From Algicella marina (GTDB lineage: Bacteria; Pseudomonadota; Alphaproteobacteria; Rhodobacterales; Rhodobacteraceae): a stretch of DNA of 64,000 nucleotides. A program made the translations under genes and the position numbers. Within the stretch, counting starts at the first letter, position 1. Each line of letters opens with the position of its first letter. The notes below the pieces were generated by a model. It ran no database searches. It was not told where the DNA came from and worked only from the letters and a program-made list of their open reading frames with translations. Below are positions 1 to 10,519 of this stretch, piece after piece. The stretch lies in the NCBI RefSeq assembly GCF_009931615.1, contig NZ_CP046620.1:1441501-1505500 (forward strand), in the 5' to 3' direction.

Positions 1-2
1 TC

Positions 3-419
3 TTTGCCGGATTGATTGCGATGGCAAGCGTCATCGCCGCGGGCCCGGCCATGGCAACCGACTCCCAAGACGGGCTCGTGGACATACCGCCCGAAGAATG
101 GTTCGACATGGTGCGCGGAAGAACGGTCGTGTATCGCATTGGCTTGTCCGTCTGGGCTTTCGAGACTTACCCCAACACCGGCAATTACGTCACCATCCGG
201 CTAGCGGACGGCGAGTGCATGGAGGGTCGTTGGGAGCATATCAACGATACATTCTGCTTCGCTTGGGAGAACCGGGAATATTCCTGTTTTCGCCACGCTC
301 GCAACGGCGACAAAATCCTTATTATTCCCACGGTCGATGGTGAACCATCCGGAACCGTACAAACCGTGAGCGCCATTACCGATGCTCCTGTGCCCTGCGG
401 ACCAGAGTTGACGAGCTGA
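3..419 (+). CDS. Small secreted protein, paralog A (5' end cut by window)
   Basis: The reading frame is open to the left edge, so the N-terminus is missing. The visible part begins with a hydrophobic stretch ending in AMATD, which looks like the end of a Sec signal peptide, so the mature protein is probably periplasmic. The mature part has the pattern DGECMEGRW, then DTFCFAWEN, with four cysteines. The same pattern ([18 protein letters not shown]) occurs in the protein encoded at 2584-2988, so the two are paralogs on either side of the YyaL-like gene. The stop codon lies two bases before the next ATG, which suggests one transcript. Function unknown; no enzyme motif is visible. Confidence 0.75.
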   Translation, partial: FAGLIAMASVIAAGPAMATDSQDGLVDIPPEEWFDMVRGRTVVYRIGLSVWAFETYPNTGNYVTIRLADGECMEGRWEHINDTFCFAWENREYSCFRHARNGDKILIIPTVDGEPSGTVQTVSAITDAPVPCGPELTS

Positions 420-421
420 GG

Positions 422-2587
422 ATGAACCAGCCGCCAGGGATGGAGCGTTCGTCTGCCGAACAGGGTGCGCTGGAAGCTGCTTTCGATGCGATGCCTGATG
501 GCTATCAACCTCGCACCCACCTGTGGATGAACGACCGACCAGCCTACATCAACCGGCTGATCCACGAGGGTTCGCCCTACTTGCTGCAGCACGCACACAA
601 CCCTGTTGACTGGTGGCCGTGGGGAGAAGCGGCCATGCAGGAGGCCCAGGCAAAGGACAAGCCGATCTTCTTGTCTGCCGGTTATGCGACTTGCCACTGG
701 TGTCACGTCATGGAGGAAGAAAGCTTCGACAATCCGCAGGTGGCCGCGGCGTTGAACCGCGACTTCATCCCTGTGAAACTGGACAGGGAGCAACGACCAG
801 ACATTGATCAGGTCTATATTCTCGCGACGACTCTACAACATCGGCATGCCGGTTGGCCGAACTCGGTCTGGCTCTTTCCCGACGGTCGCCCCTTTCATAC
901 GGGTACCTACTTTCAGCGCCCCCGTTTTCTCCAGCTTCTTGAGGCCATTTCTCAGGCTTGGCAGGGTGACGGTAGAGCAGAACTCGACAAGTTCGCAACT
1001 AATCTGGCTGATGGAATTCAACGGCTCAGTGCCAGAGCTGAACCACCCAAGGAACTGAGTTTGGCACCGGAAGCCGCCAATCTGCACCTGTCAGACATGT
1101 TCAATGAACAGAACGGCGGCTTTGGCAATGCAACTCAGTTCCCGCACGAAGGGTACCTCCTTTTCCTGATGGATCACTGGCGGCGAAGCGGCGATGACCA
1201 TGCACTGGATATGGCGCTTAAATCGCTCGACGAGATGCAGGCCGGCGGGTTGCATGATCAAGTCGGCGGCGGATTTCACCGTTACACGGTGGACGTAAAC
1301 TGGCGTACACCTCATTTCGAAAAGATGCTCTACAATCAGGCGCTGATGTTGCAGTGTCTGACCGAAGCTTGGCACATCACCGGGGAAAAGACCTACGCCC
1401 GCAGTGCCGAACGCCTGGTTGCCTACCTGCTGAGAGACATGGTGGACACTGACGGTGCCTTCTTCACCGCAGAGGATGCCGACAGCCTGGACGAGGCAGG
1501 TAAACTCGAGGAAGGCGCATTCTATTGTTGGACACCCGAAGGTGTCAGATCCGTTCTAGGTAACGAAGCCGATTTCGCCATATCTACTCTAGGCATTGAT
1601 GCGCCGCCAACACTCGAGGCTGGAGCCGTTCCGCACCTGCAGCCCGGCATGCCCACAGATTTCGACCGGCTGGACCCATTGCTGGAGCGCCTGCGTGCTG
1701 CCCGGGAAACACGACCGCGACCGTTAAGGGATGACAAGATCATCGCCGGATGGAACGGCCTGATGATCCGCGCTCTTGCCGATGCCGCGAATGTCTTTGG
1801 CCGCGACGATTGGCTCGACACTGCTGGCAGAGCTATGGAAGCGGTTTTGCATCGCCTCTTCGATGGACGGACACTGGCACGTCTTCATGCACGAGGGCTT
1901 GCGCGTGAAGATGGGAACCTTTCCGACTACGCATGGCTGACGCAAGGTGCGCTAGCTTTGGTACTGGCGGGGCGTGACAGTTTTCTCTCCACTGCGCAAC
2001 AACTGGCCGAGATTGCAACCGAAAGGTTTTCAGTCGGAGGCGGCCGCCTTGCGCTGACCGCCAGTGGGCCTCTGGGCCCGGTTTTCGAGAGCGAGGATGG
2101 AGCGACACCGTCTGCAGAGAGTTCCATGCTGGATGCATTGGCAATGCTCGATACAATTGTGCCCTCACCGGAACGCCGCGCACGGGGGCAAGCTCTGCGA
2201 AGCAGTCTTTCCGGTAGTATCGCAGCAATGCCCATCGTGCGTTTGGCGGGCTTGCAGGCGTCTCGCAACCTTGATGACGGCTACACCTCTCCAGTCCGGC
2301 ACGTGGCTGACGGAAAGGCACGTGTCGCCCTGGTTCGGCAGGAAGCTTGTCTGAGATTCAGGATCGAATGCCAGCCCGGCTGGCATCTGGGCGGCCCACA
2401 TCTTGCCGGCGATCCTCCGATCGTCATAACGGGTTCAACCAGCGACATCCCCGAGCTGTCCGAACCGGTACAGGCGTTGACAGTGCCGCTCCCCGCTCCG
2501 CAACAACAAATCAGCCTGTCTCTGCGGATCTGTTCTGACAGCGTCTGTACTGCTCCGGAGATCATTCACTTTCGGATCGAGACATGA
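422..2587 (+). CDS. YyaL/DUF255-type thioredoxin-fold protein with six-hairpin glycosidase-like domain
   Basis: 721 residues. After about 40 variable residues comes the DUF255 signature: [40 protein letters not shown] and [11 protein letters not shown]. The CHWCH motif is at residues 91-95 and replaces the CxxC of thioredoxins. The remaining 500 residues resemble the (alpha/alpha)6 barrel of the family ([34 protein letters not shown]). Length is near normal for the family. The biochemical role is not settled; a thiol-redox or sugar-linked role is inferred from folds only. No signal peptide is visible, yet both neighbours are secreted. Its TGA overlaps the next ATG (ATGA), so translation is probably coupled. 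Confidence 0.9.
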   Translation: MNQPPGMERSSAEQGALEAAFDAMPDGYQPRTHLWMNDRPAYINRLIHEGSPYLLQHAHNPVDWWPWGEAAMQEAQAKDKPIFLSAGYATCHWCHVMEEESFDNPQVAAALNRDFIPVKLDREQRPDIDQVYILATTLQHRHAGWPNSVWLFPDGRPFHTGTYFQRPRFLQLLEAISQAWQGDGRAELDKFATNLADGIQRLSARAEPPKELSLAPEAANLHLSDMFNEQNGGFGNATQFPHEGYLLFLMDHWRRSGDDHALDMALKSLDEMQAGGLHDQVGGGFHRYTVDVNWRTPHFEKMLYNQALMLQCLTEAWHITGEKTYARSAERLVAYLLRDMVDTDGAFFTAEDADSLDEAGKLEEGAFYCWTPEGVRSVLGNEADFAISTLGIDAPPTLEAGAVPHLQPGMPTDFDRLDPLLERLRAARETRPRPLRDDKIIAGWNGLMIRALADAANVFGRDDWLDTAGRAMEAVLHRLFDGRTLARLHARGLAREDGNLSDYAWLTQGALALVLAGRDSFLSTAQQLAEIATERFSVGGGRLALTASGPLGPVFESEDGATPSAESSMLDALAMLDTIVPSPERRARGQALRSSLSGSIAAMPIVRLAGLQASRNLDDGYTSPVRHVADGKARVALVRQEACLRFRIECQPGWHLGGPHLAGDPPIVITGSTSDIPELSEPVQALTVPLPAPQQQISLSLRICSDSVCTAPEIIHFRIET

Positions 2588-2988
2588 AGCGCCGCTATCT
2601 TACAATGATCCTCGTTCTTCCCGGCCACGCCCTGGCAGAAAAACAGCTGTCGCCGGGCGAGTTTGAAGAGCTTGTCAGCGGCAAGACCCTCTACTTCGAA
2701 CAGAATGGCAGCCCTTACGGCGCGGAGAGATATCGCTACGGCAGACAGAGCACGTGGCAATACACCGATGGCTCATGCGTCGAGGGTCAGTGGTATGCGA
2801 TCGAGGATACCATCTGCTTCATTTACGAAAACTCGCCATTCTCGCCACAGTGCTGGATTTTCACCAATCGTGATGGTGACTATTTCGCCCGTACGGTGGG
2901 GACGCAGGAAGGCGCCGCCAGCGAACTCATCGTATCGCGCGAAGACAATGAACCTCTTGATTGCCCCGGGCCCGACCTCGGAGTCTGA
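2584..2988 (+). CDS. Small secreted protein, paralog B
   Basis: 134 residues with a short signal peptide ([20 protein letters not shown]), so probably periplasmic. The mature protein begins [20 protein letters not shown] and contains DGSCVEGQW and DTICFIYEN, matching the protein at the left edge of the window along most of its length. Cysteines are conserved between the two copies, which would allow disulfides. It starts inside the stop codon of the YyaL-like gene (ATGA overlap). Similar short secreted proteins with a KTLYFE-type motif occur widely in Rhodobacterales as far as I recall, but I know no function. It ends three bases before the convergent xseA stop. Confidence 0.8.
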   Translation: MKRRYLTMILVLPGHALAEKQLSPGEFEELVSGKTLYFEQNGSPYGAERYRYGRQSTWQYTDGSCVEGQWYAIEDTICFIYENSPFSPQCWIFTNRDGDYFARTVGTQEGAASELIVSREDNEPLDCPGPDLGV

Positions 2989-2991
2989 CTC

Positions 2992-4548
2992 TCAGAAAAG
3001 ACTTCCCTGCCCGACCGGACCCGAGGCCGATTTTGACGACTTTTTTACAGGCGCGTCCGCTTGCACCGCCGGAACCCGCCCGTCGGCAAACTCTATCTCC
3101 AGACGCGCAACCGACCTCGCCTGTTCGGCCAGGGACAGCGCCCGGCCCTCCGCATCCCGAACTACGGCGAAGCCACGCTTCAACGTCTCCTTGTAGCCAA
3201 CTGTCGTCCTGACACGGTCAAGTGCTGCCAACCTTTGCCGCAAATTTCTGAACTCGCTCGCACTGGCACGCTGCATTCTCGCCCTGATGCGCTCAAGCCC
3301 TTCAACTTGCGTGCTTACGGCAGTCTTCAGACCCCGTGGATTCAACTGTATACGCCCTAGCCTATCCGAGGCCCTCTCCACACGGCGAACGAGAGAAGAG
3401 GAAAGTGCGGCGTCCCTTTGGCGTAGTCCGTCACGCTGCCTAGAAAGTGTTCCCGAAAGGAGTGACGGGGCGAAACGGCCACCGGGGCCAGAGACGAGGG
3501 CAATTCGCTTTTGCTGGGCATAGGATCTGAGAGCGAGATCCAATCGCGGTGCCACTCCATCATAGCGCTGATTGCGTTCCCCGATTATTGCATCCGGACG
3601 GGGCAATGCTCGTGACAGATCACGCAACCGTTGCCTCCGATCGTCGAGCAACCGGGAGAAAGCCTTCCGCCGCCGTGCCTCCAGTGTAGCGACATGGGCG
3701 ATCAGGTCCGCCCGCACAGGCACCGCCATTTCCGCCGCGGCGGTCGGTGTCGGCGCCCGCCTGTCGGAGGCAAAGTCGATCAACGTGGTGTCTGTCTCGT
3801 GCCCAACAGCGGAAATCAACGGTATCTCGCTGTCCGCGGCCGCTCGCACCACGATCTCCTCGTTGAAGCTCCAGAGATCCTCGACAGAGCCCCCGCCTCG
3901 CGCGACAATCAGCACGTCCGGACGGGGAACCGCGCCTCCAGATGTCAGGCTGTTGAAGCCCTCTATCGCGGCAGCAATTTCCTCAGCCGATCCCTGCCCT
4001 TGTACTCGCACGCCCCACACAAGCACCTTGCGAGGAAACCTGTCACGCAAGCGATGCAGAATGTCGCGTATCACGGCACCCGACGGTGATGTAACCACGC
4101 CGACAACCTCGGGCAGGTAGGGAATCGGCTGCTTGCGCTCCGCCGCGAACAAGCCCTGTGCTTCCAGTTCAGCCTTCCGCTTCTCCAGCATCGCCATCAG
4201 CGCACCGGCTCCGGCGGGGGCAATGTTCTCGATGATCATCTGATAGCGACTTTGACCGGGGAAGGTCGTCAACCTACCGGTCGCGATCACCTCCATACCC
4301 TCCTCCGGTCGCGTCGCCAGACGTTGTGCCGTACCCTTCCAGATCACCCCCGAAAGTACCGCCCTGTCATCCTTCAGATCAAGGTACAGGTGCCCCGACG
4401 CGGGCCGGGAGACACGCCCCAGTTCACCGCGCACGCGAACGCGCTGAAACGCTCCTTCTACGGTACGTTTTATTGCGCCAGAAATTTCCGCGACCGTGAA
4501 TTCCGGTGCATTCTCACCACTTTCCGGCTCTTCGAACAGATCGGACAT
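2992..4548 (-). CDS. xseA: Exodeoxyribonuclease VII large subunit
   Basis: 518 residues. XseA is the catalytic subunit of the nuclease that, with XseB, degrades single-stranded DNA in repair. An N-terminal OB-fold (about residues 15-110; LGRVSRPASGHLYLDLKDD) is followed by the exonuclease domain with GVVTSPSGAVIRDI, VLVWGVRVQGQGS, RGGGSVEDLWSFNEE and SAVGHETDTTLIDFASD. A long, arginine-rich, probably coiled region follows, and the family C-terminal motif TLKRGFAVVRD is present. The C-terminus is basic. It is convergent with the upstream secreted-protein gene and divergent from purD; xseB is not in this window. Confidence 0.95.
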   Translation of the reverse strand: MSDLFEEPESGENAPEFTVAEISGAIKRTVEGAFQRVRVRGELGRVSRPASGHLYLDLKDDRAVLSGVIWKGTAQRLATRPEEGMEVIATGRLTTFPGQSRYQMIIENIAPAGAGALMAMLEKRKAELEAQGLFAAERKQPIPYLPEVVGVVTSPSGAVIRDILHRLRDRFPRKVLVWGVRVQGQGSAEEIAAAIEGFNSLTSGGAVPRPDVLIVARGGGSVEDLWSFNEEIVVRAAADSEIPLISAVGHETDTTLIDFASDRRAPTPTAAAEMAVPVRADLIAHVATLEARRRKAFSRLLDDRRQRLRDLSRALPRPDAIIGERNQRYDGVAPRLDLALRSYAQQKRIALVSGPGGRFAPSLLSGTLSRQRDGLRQRDAALSSSLVRRVERASDRLGRIQLNPRGLKTAVSTQVEGLERIRARMQRASASEFRNLRQRLAALDRVRTTVGYKETLKRGFAVVRDAEGRALSLAEQARSVARLEIEFADGRVPAVQADAPVKKSSKSASGPVGQGSLF

Positions 4549-4638
4549 GATGCTCTTTCTCTGTCAGTAGGCCGCCGAGCTTGCTCTCGGCTTCGCATGC
4601 CTCTAATTGACGGCACGGTAACAAAGCGGAGGCGGAGT

Positions 4639-5910
4639 GTGAACATCCTCATTCTTGGTAGCGGCGGCCGTGAACACAGCCTCGCATGGGCAATCGCGCA
4701 GAACCCGAAATGCGATCGCCTGTTCGTTGCTCCGGGCAATGCCGGAATTGCCGAAATGGCGAGCTGCCTACCGTGTGACATAGAGGACGGCGCCGCTGTG
4801 GTCGCTCTCGCGGCGGAACACAACATCGACTTCGTCGTAATCGGGCCGGAAGCGCCCTTGGCAGCCGGCGTGGCCGATGATCTGAGAGAGGCGGGCTATC
4901 TGACGTTCGGCCCGGGGAGAGCGGCGGCGCAGCTGGAGGCATCGAAATCCTTCACAAAGGAAATCTGCACGGCGTGCAATGCCCCGACCGCAGCTTATCG
5001 ACGTTTTGACGACCACAACTCTGCAGTCGAATACATGCGCCAACAGGACTTGCCGATCGTCATCAAGGCAGACGGGCTTGCCGCAGGTAAAGGTGTCACC
5101 GTTGTCGAGACGATGGCGGCCGCTGAAACCGCACTCGCGGAAATCTTCGGGGGCGCATTCGGCGCAGCGGGCGCCGAGGTAGTGATTGAGGCTTTCCTTA
5201 CCGGCGAAGAAGCCTCGTTCTTTGTCCTTTCCGACGGTGAAACTGCTGTTCCGATCGGAACCGCCCAGGATCACAAGCGTGCACTTGAGGGCGACAAGGG
5301 ACCCAACACTGGCGGAATGGGTGCTTATTCACCTGCGCCGATAATGACGGATGTTGTCATCGACCGGACGATGGAGAAGATCATCCGTCCAACTCTGACA
5401 GAAATGGCCAGACGCGGAACGCCCTTCAGTGGCGTGCTGTTCGCAGGTCTGATGATCGACGACGGCAATCCAAGCCTTGTTGAATATAACACCCGATTTG
5501 GCGACCCGGAGTGTCAGACGCTGATGTTGCGTTTAGGGGCGCAGGTTCTGGACCTTCTGCTTGCCACAGCCGAAGGTCGTCTCGCAGAAGCCCGGCCACA
5601 GTGGGCAGACGACCATGCGTTGACGGTCGTCCTTGCTACCAACGGCTATCCGGGCAGTTATTCCAAGGGCTCGCTCATTAGCGGCTTGTCAGACATCATC
5701 GAGACACCAAATACGCAGGTTTTTCACGCCGGGACCTCGCGGGATGAGAATGGCCAACTTATAGCCTCCGGAGGGCGGGTGCTGGCGATAACCGCGCGGG
5801 CAGAAACTTTGAGCGATGCTCAAGACCGAGCGTACGAGGCGGTCGCCAAGGTTGATTGGCCTGAAGGTTTCTTCCGGCGTGATATCGGATGGAGGGCTTT
5901 GAGCAAGTGA
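4639..5910 (+). CDS. purD: Phosphoribosylamine--glycine ligase
   Basis: 423 residues; ATP-dependent joining of glycine to phosphoribosylamine, the second step of purine synthesis. The N-domain begins NILILGSGGREHSLAWA, the ATP-grasp part has KADGLAAGKGVTV and DHKRALEGDKGPNTGGMGAY, and the C-terminal part has EYNTRFGDPECQ. The frame is open 129 codons further upstream, but that stretch overlaps xseA antisense. I take the GTG at 4639 because it sits five bases after GGAGGCGG and gives the normal family N-terminus. Ends five bases from the convergent gene's stop. Confidence 0.95.
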   Translation: MNILILGSGGREHSLAWAIAQNPKCDRLFVAPGNAGIAEMASCLPCDIEDGAAVVALAAEHNIDFVVIGPEAPLAAGVADDLREAGYLTFGPGRAAAQLEASKSFTKEICTACNAPTAAYRRFDDHNSAVEYMRQQDLPIVIKADGLAAGKGVTVVETMAAAETALAEIFGGAFGAAGAEVVIEAFLTGEEASFFVLSDGETAVPIGTAQDHKRALEGDKGPNTGGMGAYSPAPIMTDVVIDRTMEKIIRPTLTEMARRGTPFSGVLFAGLMIDDGNPSLVEYNTRFGDPECQTLMLRLGAQVLDLLLATAEGRLAEARPQWADDHALTVVLATNGYPGSYSKGSLISGLSDIIETPNTQVFHAGTSRDENGQLIASGGRVLAITARAETLSDAQDRAYEAVAKVDWPEGFFRRDIGWRALSK

Positions 5911-5914
5911 TCGG

Positions 5915-6741
5915 TCAGCAACCGAGGTGACGTGCCAAGTCATCCGGAGCAGTTATTGCTCCCAGATTTTCCTGCACAGCACCGCGTTCGAGCAGGGTTA
6001 CCTTAATAGCTTGCTGCCAATTACCGCTCGCCAATATTAGTCCCACCTGTCCGCCACAATCATACAGGCCACCGTGGATCATCCTGTCACCAATACGGTG
6101 GTTCGAGACACCCCGAAGATTGGCGATCTCCACCAATTCTTTTCCATCGAGGGTAACGATGCGCAGGATCTTCGCCAGGTGGGGCCTGTCGACGTAGGCA
6201 ATATCCGGCATACCGTCGTTATTGAAGTCAGCAATCCCGGCGGGGGCGAGCCAGCGATATCGGCGACCAATGGGTCGGGTCGCTGCGACGAGTGCGCCTC
6301 GACGATCATAGATGGAGAGACGAGCGCCTGTATCCTCGCTCGATTCGACCACTACAATTTCCGGCATTCCGTCGCCTGTGAGATCGGAGAGCCGTGGCGT
6401 GACATCTTCGAAATAGGTGCCTTTGGGCAAAATCACTTCGGCCGGACAGGTAATCCGGTCATCGCCGGGCTGCCGCAAATGGATCGTCAGTTGCCGTGCT
6501 TCTTTGATACCGCCGAGGACGTCGTGGCCATAGTCGGACGTAAGATCCCGAAAGCCGGCATGCATGATCAGCCGGGTTGCCGCGGACGCCCAGCCCTCAT
6601 GTTGCGTACCGTCAGGCTTTGCATTGCTGATCTCAATTTCCGCCGAACGTCCCTCAAGGCCCCATCCGTTCGTCATCGCCTCACAAGCCATTGCCGCGGG
6701 CGCAAAGGCAACGAGCAAGAGGCCCGCGAGGCGACGAAACA

Positions 6742-6742
<1 letters not shown>
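5915..6742 (-). CDS. Secreted FG-GAP/VCBS-repeat protein
   Basis: 275 residues with a clear signal peptide (MFRRLAGLLLVAFAPAAMAC). Two calcium-loop-like FG-GAP repeats are visible: DLTGDGMPEIVVVES at about residue 137 and DFNNDGMPDIAYVD at about residue 192. Such repeats form beta-propeller blades. The C-terminal half (GVSNHRIGDRM, LASGNWQQAIKVTLLERG) looks like further blades without the calcium motif. The protein is probably periplasmic or outer-surface bound. No catalytic residues are visible. Its start codon overlaps the ferredoxin stop codon by one base, so the two genes are probably co-transcribed. Ligand unknown. Confidence 0.8.
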
Positions 6743-7203
<461 letters not shown>

Positions 7204-7216
7204 TTATTTTGTTCTC

Positions 7217-7639
7217 ATGCCTGCTTGCCAATTGCCAAGTCCACCAGCAGCCCTGCCCGCCGGGATGCTGCATCGCCCCGCCACCGGTGCAATCGTGACA
7301 GTAGCGGGGCTGGTATTAGTGCGCCAAAGACCGGGCACCGCAAAGGGAGTAATATTCATAACGTTGGAGGATGAGACAGGCGTCGCCAACGTCGTCGTCT
7401 GGGCGAAAGTTTACGAAGCTTTTCGCAGGGCTGTCGTCGGTGCACGACTGTTGCGCATCACAGGACCGGTTCAGCGTGATGGACAAGTTGTCCATGTCAT
7501 CGCAAAGCAGATAGAGGATCTTTCACCGATGCTGGACCGTTTGGCCGATGGACGTATTGCGGCTACGGAAACCGGAATCGGCCTGCCGGTGAATACCTAT
7601 GATGCGGGCGGGCGCAGTTTTCCTCGCAAGCGCCGCTAA
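7217..7639 (+). pseudogene. dnaE2: Remnant of error-prone DNA polymerase DnaE2 (C-terminal OB domain only)
   Basis: An open frame of about 140 codons whose residues 30-110 match the extreme C-terminus of DnaE2/ImuC, the SOS mutagenesis polymerase of more than 1,000 residues. Matching blocks are VAGLVLVRQRPGTAKGVIF, TLEDETGVANVVVWAKVYE, RLLRITGPVQRDGQVVHVIA and QIEDLSP. No polymerase core (PHP, palm, fingers) exists in any frame upstream, where the ferredoxin gene lies on the other strand. imuA and imuB, the usual neighbours, are absent. I read it as the 3' end left after deletion of dnaE2. The frame itself is intact, so a stand-alone OB-fold protein cannot be excluded. Confidence 0.75.
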
Positions 7640-7772
7640 TGTGCTGTGACTGTATTAACCCATTGATAAATTAACCAAACATTACCAGATGCTTTGAATT
7701 TTAGACAAAGCTGTGAGATCTCCTTTTGCGCGGGCACGACAATGCTCCGGTTAAAATAAAGAGGGCTCGCAC

Positions 7773-8864
7773 ATGCCGACACTCACAGCCACATCCGCCG
7801 GATTCCACATCTTCTCGGGAATAGGTGCTGCCTTGTCACCATATGCGTTCCTGCGCAGCGCCACCAATCATGACGGAGCAGTCGTCCACCTCGCCGGCAC
7901 TGGCGAATGGCTGACAGTGGAGAGTCTGCGCTATCCGAGCCTTGCCATCAATGTTCAGGCGGAGTTCACAGGAACTGGGCCGACAGAGCGAGACTTTCGA
8001 GCTGATGTAATGGTGACTGCCATCACCTTCAGCCGAATTGACGGAAACGGACAAATCTCCATAGGAATACTTGATCTTGGGACAGGTGTCTCTGTGACTG
8101 CGGAAAATCAGCAGATGCAATCTTCCATTGATTGGCACTTCGATCTCGCCGACAGCCTCGCCTCGATGATCCGTGAGGAAGGTTTCACTTTCGAGGGCGG
8201 ACGTAGAGACGACCATCTGACGATGGACAGTAGCATCGTTCCTATCCGCGGCCCCGTTGAACTCAATGGCCATGGTGGCGATGACACGCTGGTCGGGAGC
8301 CTTGCCGATGACACTATACGCGGCGGATCAGGCGACGACAGCCTCAGCGACAGCAGTGGGATGAACAGGCTGTTCGGCGGTGCCGGCCATGACGAGATCG
8401 AACTCGGCGCCTCGTCTCGGGACAGTCTGGCTTGGGGTGGCAGCGGCCACGACAGTCTGATCTCGTCAAATGGCAGCGACAGTATGTTCGGAGGCCGCGG
8501 ACAGGATCGCCTTTCGGGTGGACGCGGCAATGACCGATTGTTCGGGAACCAGAGCAACGACGTGATCTACGGCGGCGAGGGCAATGACGTTATTACCGGC
8601 GGCCACGGCAGCGACGTCCTCTCCGGCGGTTGGGGCGCCGACACATTTGTCTTCTCAACCAGAACTCGCGGATGGGACAGGATCGAAGACTTCAATCCTT
8701 CGGAGGACCACCTGCGCATCAACGGATTGACGAATGCCACCGACAACATCGTCATGCGCCAATCCGGCAGGGATGTCAGCATTCAATGGGACGTTCCCGG
8801 ATCAGGCCTGATCATCGAGAACACAACCCTCGCGAACCTGACAGAAGACATATTCCTGTTCTGA
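7773..8864 (+). CDS. RTX-type calcium-binding protein
   Basis: 363 residues. The first 150 residues are unrecognised (TLTATSAGFHIFSGIGAAL). From about residue 165 there are roughly ten glycine/aspartate nonapeptides of the RTX type, for example GGSGDDSL, GGAGHDEI, GGRGNDRLFG, GGEGNDVITG and GGWGADTFVF. The tail (DRIEDFNPSEDHLRI to LTEDIFLF) looks like the uncleaved C-terminal signal for type I secretion. Extracellular function is likely; no protease or lipase motif is visible. No ABC exporter genes are adjacent. An AT-rich leader of about 130 bases precedes it. Confidence 0.85.
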   Translation: MPTLTATSAGFHIFSGIGAALSPYAFLRSATNHDGAVVHLAGTGEWLTVESLRYPSLAINVQAEFTGTGPTERDFRADVMVTAITFSRIDGNGQISIGILDLGTGVSVTAENQQMQSSIDWHFDLADSLASMIREEGFTFEGGRRDDHLTMDSSIVPIRGPVELNGHGGDDTLVGSLADDTIRGGSGDDSLSDSSGMNRLFGGAGHDEIELGASSRDSLAWGGSGHDSLISSNGSDSMFGGRGQDRLSGGRGNDRLFGNQSNDVIYGGEGNDVITGGHGSDVLSGGWGADTFVFSTRTRGWDRIEDFNPSEDHLRINGLTNATDNIVMRQSGRDVSIQWDVPGSGLIIENTTLANLTEDIFLF

Positions 8865-8914
8865 ATGAGAAAGGGCGAGCTCGCGCCCGCCCCTGCAATC
8901 ACAAACGCATCGAT

Positions 8915-10429
8915 TTACTGCGGCGACAGCGCCACGAAACGGGGCCTGCCGTCCTTGCGGACCAACAAGAGAACAGACTTTCGGCCACCATCCGCCGCTG
9001 CCTTGAAGCCCTTCTCCACATCCTGAGGCGTAGAGACCGAACTCTGACCGATTTCCGTGATCAAATCGCCGGGACGGACTCCCTTCTCGAAAGCCTCGCT
9101 GGTTTCGTCTACGGCGATGACAACGACGCCACTTTCGGAGCCATCGATTCCGAACTCTGTCCGGGCTTCATCATTGAGCGTTGCAAGGGTCATTCCCAAC
9201 ACCTCGACTTCCGGCGGGATATCGGACTCGACGTCTCCGCTTTCCAAAGTGCCCTCAGCGCTTTCCCTGCGTCCCAGCGTAACTCGCAGCGTCTGCGTAC
9301 CGCCCTCGCGAAATACCAGCACGCGAACGGTCTTGCCGACTTCGGTTTCACCTACCATCCGCACCAACTCGCGCGTATCCTTCACGTCCTGTCCGTCGAA
9401 GCTGAGAATGACATCGCCGGACAGCACACCTCCTTCCTTGGCAGGACCTTCAGGCACATCCGTGACCAATGCGCCCTCCTCGTCTTCGAGGCCGAGCGCT
9501 TCAGAGACGTCCGGTGTCAGGTTCTGGATACTCACGCCCAGCCAGCCGCGCCGCGTCTCACCGAATTCCCGCAATTGATCAACGACCCGAGTCACGACTG
9601 CGGAAGACATCGAAAAACCAATACCGATGGAACCACCGTTGGGGCTCAGGATGGCGGTATTCACGCCGATGACTTTGCCGTCCATGTTGAACAATGGACC
9701 GCCAGAATTACCACGATTGATAGCCGCATCAGTCTGTATGAAATCGTCGTATGCGCCCTGAAGCGAACGGTTTCGCGCCGATATAATTCCGGCACTGACA
9801 GAAAAACCCTGCCCCAGCGGATTGCCAATGGCCAGAACCCAGTCCCCGACCCGCGCGACGTCACTGTCTCCAAATGACACAAACGGAAGCGGGTTCTCCG
9901 GCTCCACCTTCAGCAATGCGATGTCGGTACGGGGATCAGTGCCGATAACTTCGGCAGGTAGTTCACCTGCGCCATTAAAGAATTCGATAGTGATTTCGTC
10001 GGCACGTTCGATCACATGATTGTTGGTTACGATGTAGCCGTCCGCGGAAATGACGAAGCCTGACCCCAGAGCGGATCCACGGCGTTCCCGCTCCTGTGGA
10101 CCATTTCTGTCCATGAAGTCGTTGAAAAAATCCTCGAGCGGTGAGCCTTCCGGGATCATCGGACGGGGCCCTGCAGAAGCCGTTACACTCGTTGTCGTCG
10201 TAATATTGACGACGGATGGAGAAAGTTCTTCGGCGAGATCCGCAAAACTTTCTGGCGCTGCCTTCGACATAATTGGAATAGCGAAAGCAAGAGCAATTGC
10301 CAGTATCAGAACTTGAAAGGCTGCCACGGCGTGCTCTGGAGACGGCAAGCTTCGTGCGGTTGCTGATGGTCTGGTCAAAGTTGGTCCTCCTGCATCGCCG
10401 GTTGTGGTTGCCGGCTCGTTTTCCATCAT
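8915..10429 (-). CDS. degP: Periplasmic serine protease/chaperone, DegP/HtrA family
   Basis: 504 residues from the first ATG at 10429; a GTG nine codons upstream is possible. A hydrophobic anchor (VLILAIALAFAIPIM) precedes the protease domain. The catalytic triad is visible as His in VTNNHVIERA, Asp in GTDPRTDIALLKV and Ser in INRGNSGGPLFN. Two PDZ domains follow (GWLGVSIQNLTP onward, and VEVLGMTLATL onward). The enzyme degrades or refolds misfolded envelope proteins. It lies downstream of hflK, hflC and the DUF2065 gene on the same strand, a common alphaproteobacterial arrangement for envelope and membrane quality control. Confidence 0.93.
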   Translation of the reverse strand: MMENEPATTTGDAGGPTLTRPSATARSLPSPEHAVAAFQVLILAIALAFAIPIMSKAAPESFADLAEELSPSVVNITTTTSVTASAGPRPMIPEGSPLEDFFNDFMDRNGPQERERRGSALGSGFVISADGYIVTNNHVIERADEITIEFFNGAGELPAEVIGTDPRTDIALLKVEPENPLPFVSFGDSDVARVGDWVLAIGNPLGQGFSVSAGIISARNRSLQGAYDDFIQTDAAINRGNSGGPLFNMDGKVIGVNTAILSPNGGSIGIGFSMSSAVVTRVVDQLREFGETRRGWLGVSIQNLTPDVSEALGLEDEEGALVTDVPEGPAKEGGVLSGDVILSFDGQDVKDTRELVRMVGETEVGKTVRVLVFREGGTQTLRVTLGRRESAEGTLESGDVESDIPPEVEVLGMTLATLNDEARTEFGIDGSESGVVVIAVDETSEAFEKGVRPGDLITEIGQSSVSTPQDVEKGFKAAADGGRKSVLLLVRKDGRPRFVALSPQ

Positions 10430-10519
10430 GGCCCAAAATACGCTCAAGGCAAGCACCGCAGCCTTGGTCTGCCGTTCACCATACCGTCACACGAAGGCTG
10501 ATGTTGTCAGCTCCGCAAG

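Noticed and set aside
8865-8914. GC-rich hairpin between the RTX and degP genes as a terminator
   Set aside because: The stem GGGCG/CGCCC is short and no T-tract follows on either strand.
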